Position numbers and translations under genes: made by a program. Under the pieces are notes generated by a model, which saw nothing but the letters and a program-made list of their open reading frames with translations, ran no database searches and was not told the origin of the DNA. 45,305 nucleotides of DNA from Bacteroidetes bacterium HGW-Bacteroidetes-16 (GTDB taxonomy: Bacteria > Bacteroidota > Bacteroidia > Bacteroidales > F082), in the NCBI GenBank assembly GCA_002840975.1, contig PHDN01000027.1, forward strand, positions 1-45,305, given 5' to 3'. The first letter of the stretch is position 1, and each line of letters begins with the position of its first letter. Shown piece after piece: positions 29,701 through 37,112 of this stretch.

Positions 29701-30140
29701 CCGGCGTTGGCATTGTTTCGTTGGCCGGAGTGGTGGTCAACAATGGCATTGTATTGATTGATTACATCGGGCTGGTTAAACTGAGAAGAAAAGAGAAACT
29801 GGGTATTGCCCCGGAAGACGACTTGCCCATGGATGAAGCCATGAACTGCATTATCGAAGCCGGAAGAACCCGCCTGCGCCCGGTGTTACTTACCGCCATC
29901 ACTACCGTTTTGGGGTTAATGCCTCTGGCTGTAGGATTGAACATCGACTTTATCTCATTCTTCAACACCTTTAATCCCGACATCTATTTCGGAGGCGACA
30001 ACGCCGTATTCTGGGCACCCATGAGCTGGACGGTAATTTTTGGTCTGACTTTTGCTACCTTCCTGACACTGGTCATTGTTCCTTCGATGTACCAATTGCT
30101 GTACTCTGCTAAAGTAAATTGGTTTACAAGGAAAAAGTAA
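26703..30140 (+). CDS. RND family efflux pump with two extra membrane segments
   Basis: Proton-driven inner-membrane exporter of the AcrB/HAE1 type, 1145 residues. The two periplasmic halves and the family motifs are present (FPDINIPTIMVSTIYPGNPP near the N-terminus, GMLVDNAIVVTENIYRY in TM4, GVVVNNGIVLIDY in TM10). TM4 carries a single Asp followed by Asn instead of the Asp pair of AcrB, as in many Bacteroidota relatives. Between TM6 and TM7 lie two additional hydrophobic stretches (about residues 520-540 and 547-570), which would give 14 rather than 12 membrane helices and accounts for the extra length. It is the last gene of the operon and is followed by a terminator. The substrate is unknown. 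Confidence 0.92.
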   Translation: MSTMNNEIQEPKEKQLERNFWLSTWALNNKNTVYLITVLTIIFGFYSYVSMPKELFPDINIPTIMVSTIYPGNPPVDIENLITRPLEKEIESVKGIKKLTTISSQDASSVFVEFQTDVDIKTALQDVKDAVDKTKSDLPDDLLDDPLVTDIDFSEFPVININLSGDYSVSELKDFAEDLKDETETISEVSKVVITGITEREVKINLDPFKMASLQVSYADVETAISSENVSMSGGDVGLGKIDRSIRILGEFTNPNQMLGVIVKSEEGHIVYLRDIAQVSYGFKDRDSYAYLGGKPVVSLQVVKKGGQNLLSTVDQVMDVLHTGQKNGMIPENLSVTITSDQSEMVKMQVSNLENSIILGVIFVVFILFLFLGTRNSLFVGFAIPMSMFLSFMIMGLIDYRINMIVLFSLILALGMLVDNAIVVTENIYRYVHMGYPVKEAARQATGEVAIPIISSTATTLAAFFPLLFWKSIMGEFMSYMPLTLIFVLTASLMVALVIIPVLFTDFYKKGANIQLPNVKRGIILIGVLIALSLLFFAVKVNWVGTLLLIFAFIGVLNLLFLSRLAMWFQNVFLVWFEGFYVKFVRFAISTWHPLALVIGVFLLMIVTMVFYFGSNPKVDFFPSTDPKLINIVAELPISTNVDITDSVMQVIEDRVNDVLRPNMEIVESVLTLAGKGAVSEDDGFSGRGGMPNRGLVTINFVDFNERGGKSTSEIEKQLSDALVGMYPGITISVEKQRNGPPTGKPINLEISGIDFQKLLFLTDTIRAVFNEANIPGIEALHIDLDVGKPEILVNIDREKARRFGLSTGQIADALRTSLFGKEISDFKDGEDEYKIVVRLDKKYRDNLADLINQRITFRNQSSGKIVQVPISAVAEFEYSSTYGAISRKDRNRMITIYSNVIEGYNANEINQELKKIMAGFEMPAGYKYVFTGEQEEQAESMSFLSMAMLIALALITLILVTQFNSLVKPAIIMFTVLLSTIGVFGGLATFKMDFVVIMTGVGIVSLAGVVVNNGIVLIDYIGLVKLRRKEKLGIAPEDDLPMDEAMNCIIEAGRTRLRPVLLTAITTVLGLMPLAVGLNIDFISFFNTFNPDIYFGGDNAVFWAPMSWTVIFGLTFATFLTLVIVPSMYQLLYSAKVNWFTRKK

Positions 30141-30160
30141 ATTGGATGTAAACTAACAAG

Positions 30161-30193
30161 AGCAGCAGGATGAAAATTCTGCTGCTTTTTTTG
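30161..30193 (+). terminator. Terminator of the efflux operon
   Basis: AGCAGCAG pairs with CTGCTGCT across a 10-base loop and is followed by a T tract, 20 bases after the pump stop codon. Confidence 0.8.
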
Positions 30194-30254
30194 TTTTACC
30201 TTTTGCAGGTATCTACGCTGAAGGAAGGCGAGTTGGGGTAGGTAATAAAATCGA

Positions 30255-30525
30255 TCAATTTGGAGTTCTAAACCCAGCCTGGCCTGCAGGCTCATTATCA
30301 CTACACTCAAACGAGAGAGGGGCATACTCTTTCAATATCCTATTGGTCCAAATTCTAAATTGAATACCCCGTTTTGAATTCACCCTGAATCCTACAGAAA
30401 TAATAGCATCAAGATTGTAAAGCTTGATACTTCGTGTTACTTTTCTTTTCCCTTCAAGTTGAACTACCGAGGATTCCCCGGCAATTGAAATTTCAGCTAA
30501 TTCACCCGCGTGACTATTTCCCCTT
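30255..30525 (-). pseudogene. Remnant of a RhuM-family gene
   Basis: On the minus strand an open stretch of about 90 codons without a start codon reads ...VVQLEGKRKVTR, YNLDAIISVGFRVNSKRG and QFRIWTNRILKEYAPL. These are the core conserved segments of RhuM (virulence RhuM/Fic-associated) proteins, normally about 330 residues. Upstream the frame enters the 64-base repeat, where a stop occurs. Downstream it runs into a CCTGC/GCAGG micro-palindrome and stops. Both ends are therefore missing, so this is a decayed fragment in a 450-base gap between the efflux operon and the mannosyltransferase gene. Confidence 0.75.
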
Positions 30526-30570
30526 AATCAAACAGGCAAAGCAGGCACGCCAAACATCGCGCGCCAGTGG
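30507..30570. repeat. 64-base direct repeat, copy 1
   Basis: Begins CGCGTGACTATTTCCCC and ends GCGCCAGTGG. It matches 32424-32489 at most positions with one- or two-base gaps. The two copies flank the mannosyltransferase gene. Confidence 0.7.
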
Positions 30571-30593
30571 AAGGGAAGAATCTGATGAAGATT

Positions 30594-32084
30594 TCACTCG
30601 TTTTCATCAATAATAGGCATTTGCTTTTTGGTTGGTTTCAATTCATACACATACCAGAAAAAAGTACGTTCTATCCAGTGGTTAAAATTGAAATGACTGA
30701 CCCATTGCGGGAAGGTGGAGTAGATCAGCACCGGATTGTATATATTACCGAACTGTTGGCCGGGTTTATTCGTGACAACAAGGCTTACTGTATCCATCGA
30801 TGGTATGATATTTTGTATCGAATCCACTTTTTGAAATACCAGATTACTTCTTTTGTAAAAATAAATATCAACTTTCGCACGGTGATAAGGATTGTCTCCT
30901 GTATAATATAGTTTTGTCGGGGAGTTATAGTTGTCATAAATTGATTTATAAAGTGAAATACGATCATCGGCAGGCCTGAAGATAAGGACCACAAGCATAG
31001 TCATATTCAGGAACCAGAACAAATTAATGACTATTTTCATTAGTCGATGTTGCAACAACTCATATCCTTTTTTCTTTAATATCAGATCGGTAGTTTTGAT
31101 AATCATGACCGGAAGAAAACCGATAATAGGGAAAATAAACCGCAACTCTTTATGCGGGATCATAAAATGGGCGGCCAGAAAAGGTACCATCGCCCAGGTC
31201 AGAATGTCTTTCGGATAATAGTAAAAATACATGAAAACGGCCAGAATATAGACAATGCTGAGAGGAGGGAAGGCATTAATAAACGTATCTTCGAGATAAT
31301 ACCACCATGGACTGATTCCAAATCCTGAGGCTTTGCCAAGAAGAATATTTTGCAAAAAATAATTCCAGGTTGTGAGTACCCATTCACCATAGTACCATCG
31401 GTCGATCAGTACTCCAATGGCTGATACAACGATAATCCCTGAGCCGAATGCCATGAAATTTCTGAATCCAGCCTTTCGGATTACCAATAACCATGCAGCA
31501 AATCCAATGATCATAAAAGCTACCTGATATCGTGTGATGAACGATATCCCCAATAAGAGGCCTGTAAAAAAATAGTCAGCCATTTTATTTTCCTTACGGA
31601 GAAAAAACCAGGCCAGTCCGATCAAAAACACCCTGCCGGCAATGTTTTCGGATGAAAACCTGACACTATTGTAAGGAATAAACCACATAAAAAAGGAGAG
31701 CAGTATGAAGGCAAAGTAAATTTTTCGATTCAGTATTTCGGGGGCATACAATCTGATAACAATATGAATACTAAGAAATGTAAGCGCTGCCGAAAGTAAC
31801 CTGATGATAAATGCAATCAGGAACGGATTTGTGACTCCGGTAAACGAAAAAATATTATAAACTGAATACACGACAAGCGGCTGTAATGAGGGGCGCATCA
31901 TGCAATCATACTCCCAGGGCAGGTTCGCTTTTTCAGTAAGACCTAATTTCAAACCGGCAAATTCAATGACCTGAAAATGTTCATCAAATTGATTGTAGCC
32001 AACAGAAAACCAGGCTGTTAGAATAAATACCAGTGCCCCGAAGATGTAAATCCTCTGTGTAAATCTCTTTTTTTCATCAGGCAT
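30594..32084 (-). CDS. GT22-type (Alg9/PIG-B-like) mannosyltransferase, integral membrane
   Basis: Polytopic glycosyltransferase expected to use a lipid-linked sugar. From the chosen start it has 496 residues and about ten hydrophobic segments. Hallmarks of family GT22 are visible: an acidic motif in the first loop (QFDEHFQVIEFAGL), then WEYDCMMRPSLQP and the loop motif HKELRFIFPIIGF. The open frame extends to a TTG at 32126, but that codon lies inside a -7 promoter box, so the ATG at 32084 (MPDEKKRF) is preferred. It is bounded by two copies of a 64-base repeat, which suggests it was moved as a unit. The acceptor is unknown. Confidence 0.8.
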   Translation of the reverse strand: MPDEKKRFTQRIYIFGALVFILTAWFSVGYNQFDEHFQVIEFAGLKLGLTEKANLPWEYDCMMRPSLQPLVVYSVYNIFSFTGVTNPFLIAFIIRLLSAALTFLSIHIVIRLYAPEILNRKIYFAFILLSFFMWFIPYNSVRFSSENIAGRVFLIGLAWFFLRKENKMADYFFTGLLLGISFITRYQVAFMIIGFAAWLLVIRKAGFRNFMAFGSGIIVVSAIGVLIDRWYYGEWVLTTWNYFLQNILLGKASGFGISPWWYYLEDTFINAFPPLSIVYILAVFMYFYYYPKDILTWAMVPFLAAHFMIPHKELRFIFPIIGFLPVMIIKTTDLILKKKGYELLQHRLMKIVINLFWFLNMTMLVVLIFRPADDRISLYKSIYDNYNSPTKLYYTGDNPYHRAKVDIYFYKRSNLVFQKVDSIQNIIPSMDTVSLVVTNKPGQQFGNIYNPVLIYSTFPQWVSHFNFNHWIERTFFWYVYELKPTKKQMPIIDENE

Positions 32085-32123
32085 AAATAGAGGATTTAAT
32101 AGAACATAACTTTGTTGTTCATG

Positions 32124-32131
32124 CAAAAGTA
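32124..32131 (-). promoter_or_regulatory. -7 box of the mannosyltransferase gene
   Basis: On the minus strand this reads TACTTTTG, a full match to TAnnTTTG, with the preferred start codon about 40 bases downstream. Confidence 0.55.
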
Positions 32132-32423
32132 CCGTTTCTTTTGAAAGGGGAAGCCGGGAATTTGTTACAAAAGTCGAATCACTTTCATACAGCTTACTTT
32201 AATAATGCAGGATCAGATTATCATTTTAAAATCAATTCCAATTATCCTACTTTCGCAAAGCATCACTTTTTAAAATGATCACAATCGAATTCTTGTCCAT
32301 TTCCATTTGGTATCATTTCTTCGATTTCCGGTCGAAATAGCGTTTTCAGAAATAGGCCAATAGCGGAATCAGAATTACGGTTACAACCATCCCATGTCTG
32401 ACGCGGGTTTAGCGAGAGCGCAA

Positions 32424-32489
32424 CGCGTGACTATTTTCCCATTAATCAACCAGGCAAAGTAGGCACGCGAAACATTCGCGCACAAGTGG
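32424..32489. repeat. 64-base direct repeat, copy 2
   Basis: Begins CGCGTGACTATTTTCCC and ends GCGCACAAGTGG, in the same orientation as copy 1 at 30507-30570. It is preceded by GCGAGAGCGCAA, which resembles the sequence at 33914-33953. Confidence 0.7.
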
Positions 32490-32562
32490 GGTGGATACGC
32501 TTTGAATTCGTAGCAAGGGCTCTCTATTGATTTTGAAACGATTAAATCGTGTTACACATTTT

Positions 32563-33123
32563 TTATTTCATTTGATTAGCAATCTTAAAAATTTCATTCG
32601 TTGTTTTCCAATTTCTTGTCGTTGCATCTACTTTAAGTTTGGATTCAAAAAAGTTGTTGGTCAGTTTTGTCCTACCATAACCATTTGGACAATAGAGATA
32701 AATAGCATTTTCTGAAAAACTGATTTCTTCTTCGCTTTGCTTTTTGCTCTCAAAAGTTTCTTTCTCGAAATAGTCAGGTTTTGAGGATAAAAACGTAACG
32801 TGCATAAATGAATGCTCTTTATTCGGGTCGTTTAGAAAAGGGTTGTTGTGTAAGACTTGTTTCAATTTGTCAATGGTCAAAACGATTACGGGAACTTCAT
32901 ATCCAAAGTCTTTTTTTATTTGGCGGGAAATTTTTTGTTCAAGATCACTTGGTTCAAAATCGTCTCCATTAAATATTACATTTCCGCTCTGAACATAAGT
33001 CGTCACATTCCGGAAGCCTAAAATTTCATACAATTTTCGCAAGTCGTCCATTTTGATGAGTTTCTGTCCGCTTACGTTAATTCCCCTTAGTATTGAAATG
33101 TATGTTGTCATTGTGATTGTCAT
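32563..33123 (-). CDS. DUF1697 domain protein
   Basis: Cytosolic protein of 186 residues in the DUF1697 family, with no established function. The conserved N-terminal segment YISILRGINVSGQKLIKM is followed by LGFRNVTTYVQSGNVIFN, and the C-terminal YCPNGYGRTKL-NNFFE-LK-ATTRNWKTTNEI matches the family pattern. Codon 5 (ATG at 33111) is an equally good start because most relatives begin MTTYI. It is the last of the minus-strand single-gene units; a long imperfect palindrome lies upstream. Confidence 0.88.
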   Translation of the reverse strand: MTITMTTYISILRGINVSGQKLIKMDDLRKLYEILGFRNVTTYVQSGNVIFNGDDFEPSDLEQKISRQIKKDFGYEVPVIVLTIDKLKQVLHNNPFLNDPNKEHSFMHVTFLSSKPDYFEKETFESKKQSEEEISFSENAIYLYCPNGYGRTKLTNNFFESKLKVDATTRNWKTTNEIFKIANQMK

Positions 33124-33149
33124 ATTTTGTTAGTATCGCTCATGTTTTG

Positions 33150-33260
33150 CAGCTGCCCGAAGGGCGGGACTTATACCACAAAACCTGCTTTGGAAAACTA
33201 ATTTTTGATTAACTACAAAACTGTCTTTAGAGCACGCAAGCCCGCCTTTTGGGTGTGCTG
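33150..33260. repeat. Long imperfect palindrome between DUF1697 and DUF1801 genes
   Basis: The arm at 33150-33172 (CAGC, CCC, GGCGGG, CTT blocks) pairs with the arm at 33238-33260 (AAG, CCCGCC, GGG, GCTG blocks), with mismatched spacers between blocks and a loop of about 65 bases. Block pairing with unpaired bases resembles integron attC sites, but clear 7-base core sites were not found. Confidence 0.5.
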
Positions 33261-33299
33261 TTACCTGCTGACCTGCTGTCAGTCCGAAGTGGTGGTGTA

Positions 33300-33725
33300 T
33301 CAAGTTTGCGCCTCAAACCCATATCGTATTGTCGCTTCAAGTATATCAATGTTTATATCTTTTAGAGTTTTGAACTTAATACAATAGCCAGTCACGCTTG
33401 CCTTTCCAAGTTTATTTCCATAAGTTTTGGCTAAGTATGTCTTATCTTTGATACCAAGAATATAGACAGAGATTCCAGTCTTATTTGCACTCAAACCAAT
33501 TTGATAAAATTCTCTGTTTGTTCCATCAGCATATTTTATGGTATAAAATCCATATCCTATATTAGGGTTAGCAATAGTTTTACCTTCGCTGTTTTTGCCA
33601 TCGCTGAACCATAATTTACATGCTGGTAACACTTGAAGTGTTAACTCGTGTAACGCTTGCATTTCACTACGTTTTGGCTCGGGTTGGCTGGTAATATACT
33701 TTTTAATTTGTTCTTGGACGTTCAT
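33300..33725 (-). CDS. DUF1801 domain protein
   Basis: Small cytosolic protein of 141 residues in the DUF1801 (YdhG-like) family. Typical features are an N-terminal helix pair (MNVQEQIKKYITSQPEPKRSEMQALHELTL), a KLWFSDGKN-type strand, and the C-terminal CIKFKTLKDINIDILEATI. No function is established. It stands alone, with a ~100-base repeat unit starting 8 bases upstream of its start codon. Confidence 0.82.
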   Translation of the reverse strand: MNVQEQIKKYITSQPEPKRSEMQALHELTLQVLPACKLWFSDGKNSEGKTIANPNIGYGFYTIKYADGTNREFYQIGLSANKTGISVYILGIKDKTYLAKTYGNKLGKASVTGYCIKFKTLKDINIDILEATIRYGFEAQT

Positions 33726-33732
33726 ATATATT

Positions 33733-33850
33733 ATTCAATTTCAACCGTTTATAATTAGTTATATCGTTTTCTTTCTTCTTCATTATAATTGGATCATCGG
33801 GTGTTTGGTGGGATAAATCTAGGAATATATTTTATTGGTTTTACATTGGG
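33733..33850. repeat. ~100-base interspersed repeat, copy A
   Basis: Core: CAACCGTTTATAATTAGTTA, then GGATCATCGGGTGTTTGG, AAATCTAGGAAT and TTATTGGTTTTACA. Three related copies occur at 34314-34480, 36666-36761 and 38808-39001, all in the same orientation and all upstream of a minus-strand gene. The remaining DNA up to the next gene includes TCACGCGTTACGCTATAGCT near 33917. Confidence 0.75.
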
Positions 33851-34024
33851 GGTGGGAATGAACATGATAAAATGGGCAGATGATTCTCAAATGAAGAGAT
33901 GAGTTGGAGTGTTTTGTCACGCGTTACGCTATAGCTAAACGCGCGCCATTTAGGGTGGAATATACATTTTGTCAGCAATAGACATTTTTATCTTTGATTT
34001 TGAAAATCATTCATTTTTTATCCT

Positions 34025-34249
34025 TTATTCTTTACGAGTTTTTTCAAATTCATTTACAATCATTTTCGCTTTATCATAATTATCATCTGAAACAATTATT
34101 TTTACTCCTCCTGCTGGTCTATATATATTTCCTCCACTTGTTCCAATAATTTCGTTGTTCAAATTAGACTCAATACCTTCATTTTCTAAAAGATTTTTAA
34201 TCATTTGACACTCAAATAGAGTTCCTTCATAAAGTTCCACAATTCTCAT
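34025..34249 (-). CDS. DUF2007 family small protein
   Basis: A 74-residue cytosolic protein matching the DUF2007 family (putative prokaryotic signal-transducing proteins). It has an N-terminal EGTLFECQMIKNLLENEGIES helix with a strand, a central gly-rich turn, and VKIIVSDDNYDKAKMIVNEFE at the end. The fold is ferredoxin-like and no partner is known. It forms its own unit between repeats A and B. Confidence 0.78.
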   Translation of the reverse strand: MRIVELYEGTLFECQMIKNLLENEGIESNLNNEIIGTSGGNIYRPAGGVKIIVSDDNYDKAKMIVNEFEKTRKE

Positions 34250-34313
34250 ATTAAATAGTTTTAGTTTTAATATTACGAAAGAATAATCGTGAGCTTTCTT
34301 TTATGCTTATTGC

Positions 34314-34480
34314 TAATGAGAGTACCCAACTCGAAAAGTTCCCTATTCAACATTACAATTTTTAACCTCCTGAAAAATAATAGCCTCCCCATATTCAATC
34401 GTTTAAAATTATAAAAAATCAACTCGTTGCTTCATTGTAAATAAATCATTGGATGTCGGGATGGTAAATCTAGAAGATTA
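34314..34480. repeat. ~100-base interspersed repeat, copy B (extended)
   Basis: Aligns with copy D (38808-39001) over about 170 bases, starting at TAATGAGA/TAACGAGA, through a TTTTAACC/ATTTAACCCC segment, TAATAGCC, TTCAATCGTTTA and GGTAAATCTAGAA. It is more degenerate than A and D in its second half. The rest of 34481-34651 shows no gene. Confidence 0.6.
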
Positions 34481-34651
34481 ACCTATCATTTCGACATGTG
34501 AGTTCAAAAAAAATCAGCACACAGGAAAGGTCTATTCTATTGAATCCCGCCGAATTGGTGCCAAAAAATTGCCTCCATCCTGACTCCTGATGGCAATCGC
34601 AGAACCTCTCCGGGCTGCGTGCCGGGCAGAAGCCAGCTTATTGGTGGAAGA

Positions 34652-35647
34652 TTAGATTTGTGATATGATTTTCTTAAAAAAGGTATAAACATCTAAAAAG
34701 ATTGTTTGCTCTGTTTCGTGACCAATATTTGGATAAATTTTAAATGTACTATTCATGTTATTACTACGATAGATTTTTTCACAATTTAGAAATCTATCAG
34801 GAATCATTGTTTTCCCTAATAATTGATAGATCATTTTTCTTTCCGAATTGCTGTATGCATCATCAAATAAAACAGCATCATTGGTATCTTTTTCTCCCAT
34901 ATAAATGAATTGGGGAACCTGCTGATAATCCGTGACATTAAATTTTGCAGCAAAAAGTGTTTCAAAATCATAAATGCCTAAAGGATATTTTAATCTTTTC
35001 CCCTGTAATTTTGGAATTGGTAAAATGGCAATTGCATTTATGCCGCCACAGGCAACTCCTGCAATAAGTTCCGGATGAATGAGTGTAAACCTGTTTGCAA
35101 AAGTCCCGGATGCAGAAAATCCATTCATTAGAATTTTTTCTTTAATAGAAATTTCATAATTGCTTAAAACTTCTCCTGCATTTTCAATCATTGCAATAAG
35201 TTGTAGATCCAATCTTTTCATTTCTCCCTTTTCTATCATTGCTGCATCACGATCAAAAGCATGGGTATAAATCGTCCAGTCGTTTTGGGGTCTTGGAAAA
35301 ACAGGCATTAAAAAAGGAATCTTAAGATTACTGCAAAGACTGCTCCCAAGTGAATTGCGTATTATCTGCAAATAGGCTTCTTGTTCATGAAATTGTAAGG
35401 TGTCATTAACACCCGTATTATTCGTCTCAACTAAAAGATACTTCACGTCTTTTTTGTTTAAGCCTTTTGGGATTCGTAAATAATATGGATAGTTAAATCC
35501 TTGTTTTGGATTTGCTTCAATTTTTATTATGGTATCAGCAAAAACTAAATTTGATCTTAATGAATCAGATTGAACACCGGCGAAAGAGTTGATGAATCCT
35601 ATCATTATTAACACAAAAGTGACATATAAAATAGTGGGTTTTTTCAT
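34652..35647 (-). CDS. Secreted alpha/beta-hydrolase fold protein
   Basis: Exported protein of 331 residues with an N-terminal signal peptide (about residues 1-23). The nucleophile elbow GFSASG places Ser178 as the probable nucleophile. An Asp in GEKDTNDAVLFDD and a His in YPNIGHETEQTIF complete a plausible catalytic triad. LMPVFPRPQNDWTIYTHAFDRD precedes, as in poly-hydroxybutyrate depolymerase- and feruloyl-esterase-like hydrolases. It is probably an esterase or peptidase of unknown substrate. AT-rich composition and isolation between repeats suggest acquisition. Confidence 0.7.
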   Translation of the reverse strand: MKKPTILYVTFVLIMIGFINSFAGVQSDSLRSNLVFADTIIKIEANPKQGFNYPYYLRIPKGLNKKDVKYLLVETNNTGVNDTLQFHEQEAYLQIIRNSLGSSLCSNLKIPFLMPVFPRPQNDWTIYTHAFDRDAAMIEKGEMKRLDLQLIAMIENAGEVLSNYEISIKEKILMNGFSASGTFANRFTLIHPELIAGVACGGINAIAILPIPKLQGKRLKYPLGIYDFETLFAAKFNVTDYQQVPQFIYMGEKDTNDAVLFDDAYSNSERKMIYQLLGKTMIPDRFLNCEKIYRSNNMNSTFKIYPNIGHETEQTIFLDVYTFFKKIISQI

Positions 35648-35695
35648 AAATATTTATTTCTGCGGTAAAATTATTACTAAAATTGGAAGCTACAT

Positions 35696-35766
35696 GCAGG
35701 GCAGGAGTTTCCCGAAAAACTTTCTATGAAGTATTGCACTTCAAACTTACTACTTTCCTGTCCTGC
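35696..35766. repeat. Imperfect palindrome between hydrolase and MBL genes
   Basis: GCAGGGCAGGA (35696-35706) pairs with TCCTGTCCTGC (35756-35766) with one mismatch, and an inner hairpin GAAGT-ATTGC-ACTTC lies between them. It occupies the same kind of position as the palindrome at 33150-33260. Confidence 0.55.
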
Positions 35767-35818
35767 GAAGCACGAACCCCCTGCTAGCAGACAGGTGCTG
35801 CTAACTGCTGTATTTCAA

Positions 35819-36505
35819 TTAATTATATGGGATTGTAATAATCTCTCCTTGTTTGTCTAACAACTTAATTCTATGGTCCTTATTATCGTTTGTTATTTTA
35901 TCACCTGGTCCAATGTGGTAAATGGCAAACATTTTACTCACCTCTTTAAGTTTAATCCCTTTTTCATTTGCATCCATTAAAAGCCAAACCGGAATAAACG
36001 CCCAATCAATATCCTTTAAGGTGGCAATGGTTTCTGCGTGTTCGGTATCTCCGGAAATAAAAATTTCCTTGTTGTGCCAGGTAATCAGGTATGAATAGTG
36101 ATTAATAGAAAACCGGTGTTTCGTTTTATAAACTTCTATTTTGAAGTCTTTTAATTCATCATTGACTTTTAAAAGTTCTTTCACATTCCAAGGGCTATAA
36201 ATTTTTCCGCCAAGCTTTTTCGCGAGTTTTTTGACCAATCTACCTGCAAAATGGTCTGAATGCTTATGTGTATAAATAAAAATTGGATTACCCTTTACGC
36301 TGTCAAGTTCAGATAAATCATATTCCATATAATTGTGAGCACCTGATTTGTATGGAAAATCAATGTAGATATTGGAATTCCCATCAGTAATATAGAGACC
36401 GCAATTTCCAATAAACCTAACTTTTATCTCAGTGGTTTGACTGAGCGTTACATTCGAAACACCTATTAGTGTTATAAAGCCTACAATTTTTACTAACTTT
36501 TTCAT
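35819..36505 (-). CDS. Exported metallo-beta-lactamase fold hydrolase
   Basis: Periplasmic protein of 228 residues with a signal peptide (about residues 1-22, ending VTLSQ). The dinuclear metal motif is IYTHKHSDHFAG (His80, His82, Asp84, His85). Further ligands are SGDTEH and a late YHIGPGDK. It resembles the UlaG-like branch of MBL hydrolases rather than true beta-lactamases. The substrate is unknown. It is one unit in the series of minus-strand genes with repeat C upstream. Confidence 0.85.
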   Translation of the reverse strand: MKKLVKIVGFITLIGVSNVTLSQTTEIKVRFIGNCGLYITDGNSNIYIDFPYKSGAHNYMEYDLSELDSVKGNPIFIYTHKHSDHFAGRLVKKLAKKLGGKIYSPWNVKELLKVNDELKDFKIEVYKTKHRFSINHYSYLITWHNKEIFISGDTEHAETIATLKDIDWAFIPVWLLMDANEKGIKLKEVSKMFAIYHIGPGDKITNDNKDHRIKLLDKQGEIITIPYN

Positions 36506-36539
36506 TCGATTGTTTTTAATATAGCACTTAACCGCATTA

Positions 36540-36600
36540 TTTCTTTCAGTATGGTTGGCAACTTTCGCACAGCGCCAATTGTCGCTATGCCTATTATATA
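36540..36600. repeat. Short hairpin cluster upstream of the MBL gene
   Basis: TTGGC pairs with GCCAA around 19 bases, and GGCA with TGCC further out, just beyond a GTTAAGT heptamer (minus strand, about 36522-36528) that fits the GTTRRRY consensus of integron core sites. Suggestive only. Confidence 0.3.
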
Positions 36601-36665
36601 GAATTTGTTGTTAAAAATCCTTTCAGTATTCAGTTAATCTCATTATCACTAAATTATACAATTAT

Positions 36666-36761
36666 AACCGATTACTATTAGTTAAATCGGTATCATTTTT
36701 CATCGTAAATGGATCATCGGTTGTTTGGTGGGTAAATGTAGGGATTTATTATAATGGTTGA
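36666..36761. repeat. ~100-base interspersed repeat, copy C
   Basis: Shares ATTAGTTAAATCGG, AAATGGATCATCGG, TGTTTGGTGGGTAAAT and GTAGGGATTTATT with copies A and D, in the same orientation. Confidence 0.7.
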
Positions 36762-36962
36762 TTTTTAGAGTCAATATTTTGGGGATGATGGCGAGTTATG
36801 GAGATGGAAAAAATGAACCCCAATTTTTATCTGAAAAACAGTTTTGTATAAAACGCCACCACCCAAAGTGCCATTTCCCACCTGGCCAAAACCGGCAAAA
36901 ACCTTTCAATCCCCTCATATAGGATGTTTTGTACCCGTGGTTTGGCCCAACATGGTTTAAAA

Positions 36963-37060
36963 CTCAATTGAGCGGGTTCAGGAACCTGAATTTCGCGGTG
37001 GTTTCCAGGCAGTAGGTGTATCTTACACCGAGGCCTGTTTTTTTTGGGCTCAACTGAGCC
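36963..37060. repeat. Cluster of four short inverted repeats
   Basis: In about 100 bases: CTCAATTGAG (36963-36972), TTCAGG-AA-CCTGAA (36977-36990), GGTGTA-TCT-TACACC (37015-37029) and GGCTCA-AC-TGAGCC (37047-37060). It lies downstream of the 545-residue protein gene. No T tract follows in that gene's direction, so it is not a simple terminator. Confidence 0.55.
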
Positions 37061-37112
37061 TTAAATCCTATTATGTTATGCGTAGCTTTTATTTGCCCAC
37101 CATGCTTTCAAT

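Larger units (their letters stand above)
32085..32562. other. Intergenic region between GT22 and DUF1697 genes
   Basis: Holds the mannosyltransferase promoter, the second 64-base repeat copy, and a minus-strand open stretch of about 45 codons ending at 32263 (its last part reads FRPEIEEMIPNGNGQEFD) that looks coding but has no start and no recognised family. The stretch GCGGGTTTAGCGAGAGCGCAACGCG at about 32403-32427 is echoed at 33916-33950. Confidence 0.4.

Noticed and set aside
32085-32126. TTG start for the mannosyltransferase
   Set aside because: The TTG is part of a -7 box; the ATG at 32084 follows at a suitable distance.
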